From NCBI GenBank assembly GCA_019348445.1, contig JAHWJK010000002.1, positions 1-31,377 on the forward strand: a stretch of 31,377 bases of DNA, in the 5' to 3' direction. The notes beneath the pieces were generated by a model, which saw nothing but the letters and a program-made list of their open reading frames with translations, ran no database searches and was not told the origin of the DNA. This stretch comes from Actinomycetota bacterium. Its GTDB lineage: Bacteria; Actinomycetota; CADDZG01; WHSQ01. The position numbers were made by a program, and so were the translations under genes. This document shows, piece by piece, positions 23,266 to 30,642 of the stretch (position 1 is the stretch's first letter; the number at the start of each line of letters is the position of its first letter).

Positions 23266-23366
23266 GACCGGCGCAAGATAGCAGTGGCGCGGGCTCGCCT
23301 CGTGCAGGAGGCAAGAACGAGCAGAGCGAACTCTTGGATGAAGATCCTGCCGGGAGGAGGACCCCC

Positions 23367-24011
23367 ATGAAGCGCGCCGTCGTCGCCTTGTTCGCTGTAG
23401 TTCTCGGAGCCACCGCGCTTCCTGCGGGAGCAGACCCTGGTGTCTACACGGAGGCGGGACAGATGGCGATGGCCGATTGGGTCGTGATGCACAGCCCAAC
23501 TCACGGCACGCTCTACTTCGCCGGCGGGATGCGCTCGGCGTCTTCCGACCGTCCCCCCGGGACGCTCGGAATGGTCGGTTCGGGCGACTGCAGGGTGAAG
23601 CGAGGCAACGGTTGGACGATCGTCATGTGTGAGGGGTCCGGTCGTGCGAAGTATCTCGGCATCGACGAATTCGAGTTCGACCCGGCGATGCGGTCGGCTT
23701 CGTTGTCGATGAAGGCGCGCGGCGTGAAGAACGTCGTCAAATGGCGCGGTCGAGGACGCGTTCCCGGCACCGGAGCTTCTGTTTACGCAGACGACTCGAT
23801 GGTCGGCGTCGACGTCGGTTCGGGGCGCATGGCGTCGGTCAAGGCGCGTGTTCTCGGCGAAGAGATGCCGCGACGCGGCTGGATGAACTTTGCTTTCCTG
23901 GTTGAGGGAGCCGGGGCCTTCGCATGGGAGAACTCCCGCTCGAAAAGGTCCTTCGAGCTCGGGCCCGACGGGACCTACACCTACTCGGTCACGCTCAGGT
24001 TTCGTCGCTAG
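23367..24011 (+). CDS. Secreted protein of unknown function (214 aa)
   Basis: A clear signal peptide (MKRAVVALFAVVLG, cleavage predicted after Ala22 in LPAGA-DPG) is followed by a beta-rich soluble domain with one cysteine pair (GDCRV and VMCEG). That domain contains many Gly/Ser/Arg residues and ends YTYSVTLRFRR. I do not recognise the domain. GGGAGGAGG at 23352-23360 lies 6 nt before the ATG, one of the strongest ribosome-binding sites in the window. It is divergent from the thioesterase and shares its last four bases with the convergent propeller-like gene. Confidence 0.8.
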   Translation: MKRAVVALFAVVLGATALPAGADPGVYTEAGQMAMADWVVMHSPTHGTLYFAGGMRSASSDRPPGTLGMVGSGDCRVKRGNGWTIVMCEGSGRAKYLGIDEFEFDPAMRSASLSMKARGVKNVVKWRGRGRVPGTGASVYADDSMVGVDVGSGRMASVKARVLGEEMPRRGWMNFAFLVEGAGAFAWENSRSKRSFELGPDGTYTYSVTLRFRR

Positions 24012-24976
24012 TCGCGCCGACTCACCGCGTAGATCGCAGAACGAGCGCCTTCACTGGCGCTGATGATCGTCGTACCCGAGACGTCGTATGTGACTGCTTC
24101 GCCTTGTTCGTGGGGGCCGAGGTCGATCGGGATCGGCTCCTGGCCCCAGATGCGGTCGAAGTGAGCGCCGTGTGGAAGCCGCAGTTCGTAGCCGCCTGCG
24201 TAGGTAGAGAAGACGATCCGCTTGCCGTTCGGCGAGAGACTGGCACCGGTCCGGTCCGTCAATAGTCCCTCGATCTTTATCGACGTCACACGTTCCAGTT
24301 CCGCGCGATCTACGAGGGGCGCGCGGGCGACGAAGACGACGGACCTGCTGGAGTAGTCCTTCGTGATGACGTACAGATCTCCGGTGGTGCGGTTGACGAG
24401 GATCGCTTCGGCGTCGTGCGCGCGATCCGGGTAGGTGAAGGTGAAAGCTTCCGAGTTCAGTGTCGGCGTTCGAGAATCCTGCGATGTAGCCACGTGAGGC
24501 TCTGGGACGCGGTAGACGGTGACCGTCGCCCGCGACCGGGCGTTGTCTCCGATGTCCGCGATGTACAGCGCAGGGATCCCTCGTTCGTCGGGAGCGGCTG
24601 CGATGTCTTCCCAGTCCACCGCTTCGGCTCCGTCGACGCGCCAGATACCGCATCCTGCGCCCGATGTCTCGATGCAGTAGACGAACGGGCCATCGCCCGA
24701 GTCGTTATGCGCCCACAACAGCCCGGGGTTCCGCAGTGATGCCGCGAGACCGCTGAGCTCCGTCAAGGCCGGGACCTGGAGTCTCCCGACGATCTTCGGG
24801 TCGTCGTAGGTGCTGTCCGCGGCGGGCGCGCGGCGTGCCTCGTTCCCGACGTCGCCGATCGGCGGGCCGCTATCGAGGACCGCGATGAGCGCGTATCGAC
24901 CCACGACGATCAGCGCGAGCACCGCGAGAATGACGACCCAGCCGGGAGCGGCCGCTTTCGGATGTCCGGTTTTCAT
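24008..24976 (-). CDS. Membrane-anchored propeller-like protein (322 aa)
   Basis: One N-terminal transmembrane helix (about 12-32, WVVILAVLALIVVGRYAL) is followed by a large extracytoplasmic domain. That domain has ELSGLAASLRNPGLLWAHND, DWEDIAAAPD, LYIADIGDNARSRATVTVYR and GASLSPNGKRIVFSTYAG, which look like blades of a beta-propeller. No catalytic motif is recognised. I chose the ATG at 24976, preceded by TAGGGT at 7 nt, over the TTG two codons earlier. It converges on the secreted gene with a 4-bp stop overlap. Confidence 0.75.
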   Translation of the reverse strand: MKTGHPKAAAPGWVVILAVLALIVVGRYALIAVLDSGPPIGDVGNEARRAPAADSTYDDPKIVGRLQVPALTELSGLAASLRNPGLLWAHNDSGDGPFVYCIETSGAGCGIWRVDGAEAVDWEDIAAAPDERGIPALYIADIGDNARSRATVTVYRVPEPHVATSQDSRTPTLNSEAFTFTYPDRAHDAEAILVNRTTGDLYVITKDYSSRSVVFVARAPLVDRAELERVTSIKIEGLLTDRTGASLSPNGKRIVFSTYAGGYELRLPHGAHFDRIWGQEPIPIDLGPHEQGEAVTYDVSGTTIISASEGARSAIYAVSRRD

Positions 24977-24983
24977 CCACAAA

Positions 24984-24989
24984 ACCCTA
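24984..24989 (-). promoter_or_regulatory. -10 box TAGGGT (with TTGCGC at 16-bp spacing), leaderless
   Basis: On the minus strand TTGCGC, a 16-bp spacer and TAGGGT are followed by 7 nt and then the ATG at 24976. Confidence 0.45.
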
Positions 24990-24992
24990 GGC

Positions 24993-25008
24993 CGCGCTCG
25001 ATAGCGCG
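24993..25008. promoter_or_regulatory. Inverted repeat CGCGCT-CGAT-AGCGCG in a promoter spacer
   Basis: A perfect 6-bp inverted repeat with a 4-nt centre occupies the spacer between the proposed -35 and -10 boxes of the propeller-like gene. It could be an operator, or a short terminator stem for the upstream gene ending at 25050. Confidence 0.35.
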
Positions 25009-25049
25009 CAAGGTGATTTTCGTACTCAGTTAGCGCAACAGTGCGAGCG

Positions 25050-25439
25050 CTAGCGACGTCGCGTTACGAATGCGGCGAAGCCGCCGGCAAAAGCTGCGTA
25101 CGAAGCGACGTAGAGACCAGCAGCGACTTGTTCGAGCGAGATGATCGAAGACATCAGGCCGACCGCGTCGGCGACGGCGTACGCGGCGACGCCTGCTGCG
25201 AGGAGGTTCCACGCGCTGCGGCAGGTGGAGCGGCGCAGCCCGGCGACCGCCGCGATGCCGACGCTGGCTCCCATCGGGTTGAGGATCGCTGCTGCGACGT
25301 GCGTTGGAAGAGCAAGGTGGGCGAACAGCGCGACGATGAGGACCCCGCCAAGGGTCGTCCATGGCGTCCCCAGGAGCGGGATCGAGCGGGTGCGGATCGG
25401 CGCCCAGCCGTAGGTCACCGCTGCTAGCGTCCGGCGCAT
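25050..25439 (-). CDS. Small polytopic membrane protein (129 aa)
   Basis: Three or four hydrophobic segments (VLIVALFAHLAL; VGIAAVAGL; LLAAGVAAYAVADAVGL; ASYAAFAGGFAAFV) and a basic end (TRRR). No family is recognised. The ATG at 25439 is preceded by the purine-rich GGAGGGAGGGAG, an excellent ribosome-binding site. The 170 bp upstream, up to the receiver gene, contain a CGACATCG direct repeat but no other gene. Confidence 0.7.
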   Translation of the reverse strand: MRRTLAAVTYGWAPIRTRSIPLLGTPWTTLGGVLIVALFAHLALPTHVAAAILNPMGASVGIAAVAGLRRSTCRSAWNLLAAGVAAYAVADAVGLMSSIISLEQVAAGLYVASYAAFAGGFAAFVTRRR

Positions 25440-25609
25440 CGTCTCCCTCCCTCCTGCTAGTCGGTCTGGTCCAGGGATTCGTCAGCGTTCTTGGTGTCCC
25501 TGCTCTTTAGGAATCGACATCGATGCGACATCGCGATATGGCGAGTCGGTCGTGTTTTTCGATGGCACCGGTGCACGTTTTGTCCGGTTCCCCGGAGGGG
25601 GGTGACTAG

Positions 25610-25987
25610 TCAGTTGTCGCGGGCGACCAGGTCGGCGATCGTCGCCGCGAGCTCCTGGGGAGGAGCGGTCTTTTCGAAGAACCCGTGGGCGCCGGCCTTC
25701 AGCACGTCTGGCGCCATCTCGACGAAGCCGGAGAGCACGATGATCTTCGTTGCCGGAGATGTCTCGAGGATCTGTGGGATCGCCTCCATCCCATCCATCC
25801 CGGGCATCGCGAGATCGAGGACCAGCGCGTCGGGTCGCAGCGACCACGCCATCTGGACGGCTTCCTTGCCGGTCGTCGCCTCACCGACGATCTCGAAGCG
25901 TCCGTCCTTCTCGAGCGAGCGCTTCAACACTGCCCGGATCTGTGGCAGGTCGTCTGCTACGACGACCTTGATCAACGGCGGGACCAC
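25610..25987 (-). CDS. Single-domain response regulator, NarL-type receiver (125 aa)
   Basis: A receiver with VVADDLPQIR (Asp12-Asp13), phosphoacceptor Asp58 in LVLDLAMPGMDGMEAI, Ser86 in VLSGF and Lys106 in FFEKTAPPQEL. The style is that of NarL/FixJ-type receivers, but there is no DNA-binding domain. I chose GTG 25987 because GAGGGG lies 7 nt upstream; the longer frame to 26053 adds only non-conserved residues. TATAAG on the minus strand (26026-26021) may be its -10 box. No partner kinase is adjacent. Confidence 0.9.
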   Translation of the reverse strand: MVPPLIKVVVADDLPQIRAVLKRSLEKDGRFEIVGEATTGKEAVQMAWSLRPDALVLDLAMPGMDGMEAIPQILETSPATKIIVLSGFVEMAPDVLKAGAHGFFEKTAPPQELAATIADLVARDN

Positions 25988-26020
25988 CGTGTAACCCCTC
26001 TCGTAACTGTGCCGGACCTT

Positions 26021-26026
26021 CTTATA
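26021..26026 (-). promoter_or_regulatory. -10 box TATAAG of the receiver gene
   Basis: TATAAG on the minus strand lies 33 nt before the GTG at 25987, leaving room for a leader with the GAGGGG ribosome-binding site. No clear -35 box is seen. Confidence 0.4.
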
Positions 26027-26087
26027 CAGCGGGCTGGGTCGCGAAAACACCAATGTCGATAAACAACCAACGCTCGTACCTAGCGGC

Positions 26088-26093
26088 TAGATT
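26088..26093 (+). promoter_or_regulatory. -10 box TAGATT of thyX, leaderless
   Basis: TAGATT is followed by 8 nt and then the ATG at 26102. No Shine-Dalgarno sequence is present. Confidence 0.45.
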
Positions 26094-26101
26094 CACTCGC
26101 G

Positions 26102-26887
26102 ATGAAAGAAACCACGCCAGAGGTCGAGCTGATCGCTCGCCCGTCCATCGACTATGCCGCTCTCGAGCGCTTCCTGAAAACCCAAGGGGGCGAGAGTTGG
26201 CTGCAGATGCGGACGGAGCAAGATGAGTCGCCGAACCCCGGACAGTTGCTGATAGAGGCGGGCGGCCGCGCTTGCTACCGGTCCTGGGATGTCGGCTTGA
26301 ACCCGAACGTGACCCGCGTGCGCAAGGACCAGGCCGATTACTTCCTGAACCTGCTGCGTTCGGGCCATGGGTCGGTGCTCGAGCACGCGAACTACAGTTT
26401 CGTCCTCTACAACGTCAGCAGGATCGCGACCCACGAGATCGTGAGGCATCGCGCGGGGAGTGCGTTCAGCCAGGAGAGCTTGCGCTTCGTTCGCCTCGAC
26501 GAGATCCCGTTCCGCATCCCTGAGTCGATGGAGCCGTTGCGCGAGGACATCGTGTCGATCGTCGAGACGCTGGAGGCGTTCCAAGTGAAGGCCGCCGAAC
26601 ATTTCAAGCTCGACGACGAGGGTGTCCCGTTCCACTTCAAGAAAGAGATCACGTCCGCGATGCGTCGACTCGCGCCGGAAGGCGTCACCACCGTTTTGTT
26701 CTGGACAGCAAACGTCCGCGCGCTCCGTCACGTCATCCAGATGCGCACCGATCCGGGCGCCGAAGAAGAGATGCGCATCATCTTCGACAAAGTCGGTCGC
26801 ATCATGATCGAAGAGGCGCCGTTGCTGTTCGGCGACTTCGTCGTCGGGGAAGACGGCGCGTGGCGCACCGAGTACAAGAAAGTCTGA
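26102..26887 (+). CDS. thyX: FAD-dependent thymidylate synthase ThyX, variant motif (261 aa)
   Basis: ThyX makes dTMP from dUMP using FAD, NADPH and methylenetetrahydrofolate. The core is recognisable: LIEAGGRACYRSWD, SGHGSVLEHANYSFVLYNVSR, then RHRAGSAFSQESLRF at 115-129, and late RHVIQMRTDPGAEEEMR. The family motif is RHR, seven residues, then S-x-R. Here eight residues separate RHR (115-117) from Ser126-x-Arg128, and the usual Asn is missing. It is therefore a variant ThyX or a close paralogue. Expression appears leaderless. Lgt follows after 18 bp. Confidence 0.9.
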   Translation: MKETTPEVELIARPSIDYAALERFLKTQGGESWLQMRTEQDESPNPGQLLIEAGGRACYRSWDVGLNPNVTRVRKDQADYFLNLLRSGHGSVLEHANYSFVLYNVSRIATHEIVRHRAGSAFSQESLRFVRLDEIPFRIPESMEPLREDIVSIVETLEAFQVKAAEHFKLDDEGVPFHFKKEITSAMRRLAPEGVTTVLFWTANVRALRHVIQMRTDPGAEEEMRIIFDKVGRIMIEEAPLLFGDFVVGEDGAWRTEYKKV

Positions 26888-26905
26888 AGAGGCGACGTCT
26901 CGTCC

Positions 26906-27916
26906 ATGACTTTTACTAGCGCGGCGTCGTTCTTCGACCCACTGTCGTGGACGGTTTATCCGGAGATCCCCATCGGGCCGGGGATCTCCCCGCACGGCAT
27001 AGGCATCGCCGTCGGCTTCCTGCTAGGAGCTCAGTTGATGACACGCCGGGCGCGGCGATTCGGTGGACCACCGGAGACGGATATCTGGAACGCGCTCTTC
27101 TACGCGCTGATAGGCGCGATCGTCGGCGCACGTGCCGGCTACGTCTTCGGCCATTTCTCCGAGGTCACCGACGGAGGCGACGACATCCTCGGGATCTTCA
27201 AGATCTGGGAAGGCGGGATCTCCCTCATCGGCGGGATCACCGGCGCGATCCTCTTCGCTCTGCCGTACGTGCTGCGAAGGCGGATGGGTTTCTGGCAGAC
27301 GATGGACCTGGCCGCGCCCGGTCTCGCGCTCGGCATCGTCATCGGACGCATCGGCGATCTCGTGATCGGAGACCATCTGGGCGAGCCCACGAACTTCGCC
27401 CTCGGTTGGTTGTGCTCCGGGTCGGGCTCCGATCCACCGCTGGACGCAGAGATCTACCTGCAGGCGTTGTCGGAGGGACAGCCCCCGTCGCTGGGGTGCT
27501 ACGACCTCGTGCTGCACCAGACGGCCCTCTACGACCTCCTCTCGACGCTGGTGCTCCTGGGCGTGTTGCTGTTCATCGGGCGCAAAGCCCGCCCGACGGG
27601 ATTACTGATCCTCACCTTCACGATCTGGTACGCCGCGATGAGGGTCATCACGGACTTCCTCCGGGTCGACAAGCGCTACTTCGGACTCACGGGCAGCCAG
27701 CTCATGTCGATAGCAGTCGGGGTCATCTGCCTGTACCTGCTGGCGCGCTACCGCGGCGCCCCCTACCGCTACCGGCGTCCCCCCGAGGGGGGCGGTGACG
27801 GCGCCGGTGACCGGTCACCTCTTCCGCCCGATCCGGGCGACGACGGCGAGAAAGTCGGCGCCGGCGCAAAAACAACTTCCGAATCCGTCACGGAGAGTGA
27901 CGAAAGGCCGATTTGA
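26906..27916 (+). CDS. lgt: Lgt-family prolipoprotein diacylglyceryl transferase, divergent (336 aa)
   Basis: A polytopic membrane protein with the Lgt layout: IPIGPGISPHGIGIAVGFLLG, WEGGISLIGG (101-110), GRIGDLVIGDHLG (147-159) and RVITDFLRVDKRYFG. Lgt transfers diacylglycerol to the lipobox cysteine of prolipoproteins. The arginines Arg148 and FLR are kept, but the signature GRxGNFxNxExxG has Asp, Leu, Ile and Asp in place of Asn, Phe, Asn and Glu. The last 60 residues are a low-complexity Gly/Pro/Asp tail. No strong ribosome-binding site is seen; it probably shares the thyX transcript. It may be a true divergent Lgt or a specialised paralogue. Confidence 0.85.
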   Translation: MTFTSAASFFDPLSWTVYPEIPIGPGISPHGIGIAVGFLLGAQLMTRRARRFGGPPETDIWNALFYALIGAIVGARAGYVFGHFSEVTDGGDDILGIFKIWEGGISLIGGITGAILFALPYVLRRRMGFWQTMDLAAPGLALGIVIGRIGDLVIGDHLGEPTNFALGWLCSGSGSDPPLDAEIYLQALSEGQPPSLGCYDLVLHQTALYDLLSTLVLLGVLLFIGRKARPTGLLILTFTIWYAAMRVITDFLRVDKRYFGLTGSQLMSIAVGVICLYLLARYRGAPYRYRRPPEGGGDGAGDRSPLPPDPGDDGEKVGAGAKTTSESVTESDERPI

Positions 27917-28054
27917 CGGCCTTGTCGGCTACGGAGAGCAGTCATAAATCCGACGCCGTCGCCCCTCAGGTGGCACGATTTAGCGCAAGAGCTTCACGCC
28001 TAGGCGGGTCACCGGGCCCGTATTCCCAGGCTTCGCAAGGAAGGAGTGGGAGCG

Positions 28055-28210
28055 ATGGCCGACACCTACAACGGCTACTGCGTGAAGTGCCGCGAGAAGC
28101 GGGACTTCGAGGGCGAGGTGAAAGAGCTGGCGAACGGCTCCAAGGCCGCTCAGGGCCAGTGCCCCGTGTGCGGGACGAAGATGACCCGCATGCTGCCGAA
28201 GAACGCCTAG
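28055..28210 (+). CDS. DUF5679-like zinc-ribbon protein (51 aa)
   Basis: A tiny protein with two CxxC pairs, YCVKCREKR near residue 9 and CPVCGTKMTRML near 36, separated by a charged linker (EGEVKELANGSKAAQ). This matches my memory of DUF5679, small zinc ribbons of unknown role. AAGGAGTGGGAG immediately upstream of the ATG gives a strong ribosome-binding site. It is followed by a GC-rich hairpin. The 138 bp between Lgt and this gene show no other gene. Confidence 0.85.
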   Translation: MADTYNGYCVKCREKRDFEGEVKELANGSKAAQGQCPVCGTKMTRMLPKNA

Positions 28211-28231
28211 CGCAACTCTTCGGGATTTTCT

Positions 28232-28257
28232 AGGGGGCCGCCTCCGGGCGGCCCTCT
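28232..28257. terminator. Strong GC-rich hairpin after the zinc-ribbon gene
   Basis: GGGCCGCC (28235-28242) and GGCGGCCC (28247-28254) pair perfectly around loop TCCG. Three further pairs (one G-U) extend the stem to 11 bp. No T-run follows on either strand, so it is a terminator without a U-tract or another stable RNA structure. It lies 22 bp after the DUF5679 stop. Confidence 0.55.
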
Positions 28258-28277
28258 GCGCGTGCGACCCGCCTCAC

Positions 28278-28283
28278 TAGACT
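28278..28283 (+). promoter_or_regulatory. -10 box TAGACT, leaderless promoter
   Basis: TAGACT is followed by 6 nt and then the ATG at 28290, with no Shine-Dalgarno sequence. Confidence 0.5.
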
Positions 28284-28289
28284 CCTGCG

Positions 28290-28988
28290 ATGTTCACGAA
28301 GTCGGCGGCGTTCTACGACGCGATCTATTCGTTCAAGGATTACGCGGCCGAGGCGATCGAGGTTCGGGATCTGATCAGGAAGCGCAACCCTGCGGCGCGG
28401 ACACTCCTCGACGTCGCATGTGGCACCGGCCGACATCTGCAGCATCTCGCCGACGCCTTTGAAGTGGAGGGCGTCGACCTCGACGAGGACCTTCTCGAGA
28501 TCGCTCGCCGCCGGCTCCCCGACGTTCCTCTGCATCACGGCGACATGCGCTCATTCGACCTGGGAAGAACGTTCGATGCCGTCACCTGTCTCTTCAGCAG
28601 CGTCGGCTACGTCCGTAGCGAAGAGGAGCTAGGCACGGCGGTTGCGCGCATGGTGGATCACCTGAATCCTGGTGGGGTCGTGGTTGTCGAGGGGTGGATC
28701 GGCCCCGAAGAGTGGAACCTCGACCACATCGGATCGCTATACGTCGACGAGCCCGGCCTGAAGATCGCGCGCATGAACGTTCCGCAGGTCCGCGGCCGCA
28801 TGTCGATCGTCGACTTCCACTACCTCGTCGGCACCCAAGAAGGGATCTCGCACTTCACCGAATTGCACGAGCTCTACCTGTTCACTCCGGAGGAGTACAC
28901 CGCCGCGATCGAAGCTACCGGTGTGACCGTCGAACGGGACGCCGAGGCCTTGATGGGCCGCGGCGTCTACATCGGCGTCAAAGATTAG
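28290..28988 (+). CDS. Class I SAM-dependent methyltransferase (232 aa)
   Basis: A Rossmann-type methyltransferase with motif I LLDVACGTGRHL (about 38-49), the acidic GVDLDEDLL at the end of strand 2, LHHGDMRSFDLG and FDAVTCLFSSVGYV (motif post-II/IV). The N-terminal SAAFYDAIYSFKDY is typical of small-molecule methyltransferases related to ubiquinone/glycopeptide types. The acceptor is unknown. Expression appears leaderless. The stop overlaps the convergent nuclease stop by 4 bp (TTAG at 28985-28988). Confidence 0.9.
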   Translation: MFTKSAAFYDAIYSFKDYAAEAIEVRDLIRKRNPAARTLLDVACGTGRHLQHLADAFEVEGVDLDEDLLEIARRRLPDVPLHHGDMRSFDLGRTFDAVTCLFSSVGYVRSEEELGTAVARMVDHLNPGGVVVVEGWIGPEEWNLDHIGSLYVDEPGLKIARMNVPQVRGRMSIVDFHYLVGTQEGISHFTELHELYLFTPEEYTAAIEATGVTVERDAEALMGRGVYIGVKD

Positions 28989-29806
28989 GCGTCGGTTTCT
29001 GTTTGCTCCGTCGCTTGCACTTCGGCCCACGCCGGGCATCTGTTCTGGAACGAACAGCTCATGCAGAACGGCGATGGCCTCGTCCGCCAGTCACCCGTAG
29101 TGATCGAGCGCTTCACCGCGGCTCCGAGCGCGGACATCTGACGCTCAAAGGCGACCAGCATCCGCTCGTGAGGGTTCAGTGTCAGAACCACCGGGTCGGC
29201 GAGATAGACGAGCCGGATCTCCTTGGGGATCACGCCGAACGCCCTCCAGCAAACGAGCGCGTAGAACCTCAAGCCGAAGAACGCCGCGAGCTCACGCGAC
29301 TCACCCGGCACGCGACCGGTCTTGTAGTCGGTCAGAACCCAGGACCCGTCGCGTCGCTCCTCGAGACGGTCGATGATCCCGCGCAGCTGAAGGTCACTCA
29401 GCTCGTATTCGATCCACCATTCGAGACGGCTTGCGTTCAGCGTTCGTGGATCCTCGAGTTTGAAATAGTTCGCCAGCAGGTTCTTGGTCTCGGCGAGCCA
29501 TGCGTCCTCTTCGACGCTGCCCATCCCGTCGGGGCGGAACTCCGGTTCGGACCGAACCTGATCCCACAGGGCGTCGAGGAGCTCGACCGCGCGCTCCGGC
29601 GTCCGCGTCGGAGCGGCCTCGGCGAAGAGGCGCTCGAGGACGGCGTGGATCAGTGAACCGCGCGCCGCAGGGCCGGACACGGGCTCCGGCAAGCGCTCGA
29701 TCGCTCGATATTTGAACAGTTGGGGGCAGCTCTTGAAGTCCGTGACCGACGACGGCGACAGCCGTAGAAGCTCCTGGTCCATGCCCAGAAAGCTATGTCC
29801 GGGCAT
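28985..29806 (-). CDS. Stand-alone RecB-like PD-(D/E)XK nuclease with Fe-S cysteines (273 aa)
   Basis: A RecB/Cas4-type nuclease: GSLIHAV (Gly50, His54), GIIDRLEE (Asp146), VLTDYKTG (Asp160, Lys162) and the QxxxY-like region FGLRFYALV. Four cysteines (27, 248, 251, 257; CPQLFKY and CMSCSFQNRC) match the iron-sulphur cluster of AddB and Cas4. There is no helicase domain and no cas gene nearby, so it is a free-standing exonuclease-like protein, probably in DNA repair. Start codons at 29806 and 29782 are both possible. It follows the alpha/beta hydrolase gene by 16 bp on the same strand. Confidence 0.88.
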   Translation of the reverse strand: MPGHSFLGMDQELLRLSPSSVTDFKSCPQLFKYRAIERLPEPVSGPAARGSLIHAVLERLFAEAAPTRTPERAVELLDALWDQVRSEPEFRPDGMGSVEEDAWLAETKNLLANYFKLEDPRTLNASRLEWWIEYELSDLQLRGIIDRLEERRDGSWVLTDYKTGRVPGESRELAAFFGLRFYALVCWRAFGVIPKEIRLVYLADPVVLTLNPHERMLVAFERQMSALGAAVKRSITTGDWRTRPSPFCMSCSFQNRCPAWAEVQATEQTETDA

Positions 29807-29817
29807 GGCCAGAAAGC
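29780..29817. repeat. 14-bp direct repeat at two alternative starts of the nuclease gene
   Basis: CATGCCCAGAAAGC (29780-29793) recurs as CATGGCCAGAAAGC (29804-29817), 13 of 14 identical and exactly 24 bp apart. On the minus strand each copy contains an in-frame ATG, giving two candidate start codons eight codons apart in the same local context. Confidence 0.6.
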
Positions 29818-29822
29818 CGGAT

Positions 29823-30620
29823 TTAGCGCTTGTTCAGGAACTCCGCGAGTGCTCCGTTGAAGGCTTCGGGGGACTCCATATTGGAGATGTGGCCGGCGTC
29901 GGGGATCACGACGAGCTCCGACCCGCCGATGTGCTCGTGCAACTTACGAGCGGCCTCGGGCGGCGTGATGGCGTCGTTCTCGCCGACGATGACGAGAGTC
30001 GGGACGTCGATCTTCGCCAGGCTGTCGGTCGAGTCGATGCGGTTCTTCATCGCTTCGAGAGCGCCTATGAATCCTGCCGCAGGGTTCTCCATGGCAGCCT
30101 GAACCTTCTTCACGACGTCGCCCTTGTTGGCTCGCGTCGATTCCGCGAGAAGCGCGCCGGTCAACGTCTCGATCAGTCCCGCCGTACCGTCCTGCAACAC
30201 CTGCTTCTGCTGGTTCGAACGCTTCTCTTTCCCCTCCGGCGGATCTGCTTCGGCGCGCGTGTCGGCGAGCACCAGAGCCGCAACGCCGTCCGCGTACCTC
30301 CTCATGTAGGCGAGGGCGATGTAGCCGCCCATCGACAGGCCGGCAAGTACGAAGCGATCGAAGCCGACCTCGTCGACCAGCGCCTTCACCTCGTCGGCAT
30401 AAGACTCCATCGAGTAAGCCTGCTCGCCCTCGGGCGCGTCGGAGTCCCCGAATCCTTTGAGGTCGGGCACGATGAACCGGAATTTGTCTCCAAGCGATTC
30501 GATCTGCGGTTCCCACATCGCCGAGTTGAACGGGAACGCGTGGAGCAGAAGCACCGGCATTCCGGAGCCGCCGGTATCGGTGTAGTTCAACTTGACCCCG
30601 CTCGCGTTGGCAGTAGGCAT
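29823..30620 (-). CDS. Alpha/beta-hydrolase (265 aa)
   Basis: A complete alpha/beta hydrolase: oxyanion region LLLHAFPFNSAMW, PDLKGFGDSDAP, nucleophile elbow AGLSMGG with Ser96, acid Asp216 in VGENDAITP, and His244 in DAGHISNMESPEAF. Similar enzymes include esterases, haloperoxidase-like proteins and 3-oxoadipate enol-lactonases; the substrate is not clear. AGGAGG at 30625-30630 precedes the ATG. It lies 22 bp after the histidine kinase stop and 16 bp before the nuclease gene, so the three could be one transcript. Confidence 0.92.
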   Translation of the reverse strand: MPTANASGVKLNYTDTGGSGMPVLLLHAFPFNSAMWEPQIESLGDKFRFIVPDLKGFGDSDAPEGEQAYSMESYADEVKALVDEVGFDRFVLAGLSMGGYIALAYMRRYADGVAALVLADTRAEADPPEGKEKRSNQQKQVLQDGTAGLIETLTGALLAESTRANKGDVVKKVQAAMENPAAGFIGALEAMKNRIDSTDSLAKIDVPTLVIVGENDAITPPEAARKLHEHIGGSELVVIPDAGHISNMESPEAFNGALAEFLNKR

Positions 30621-30642
30621 TCGCCCTCCTTGTCGTAGATGA

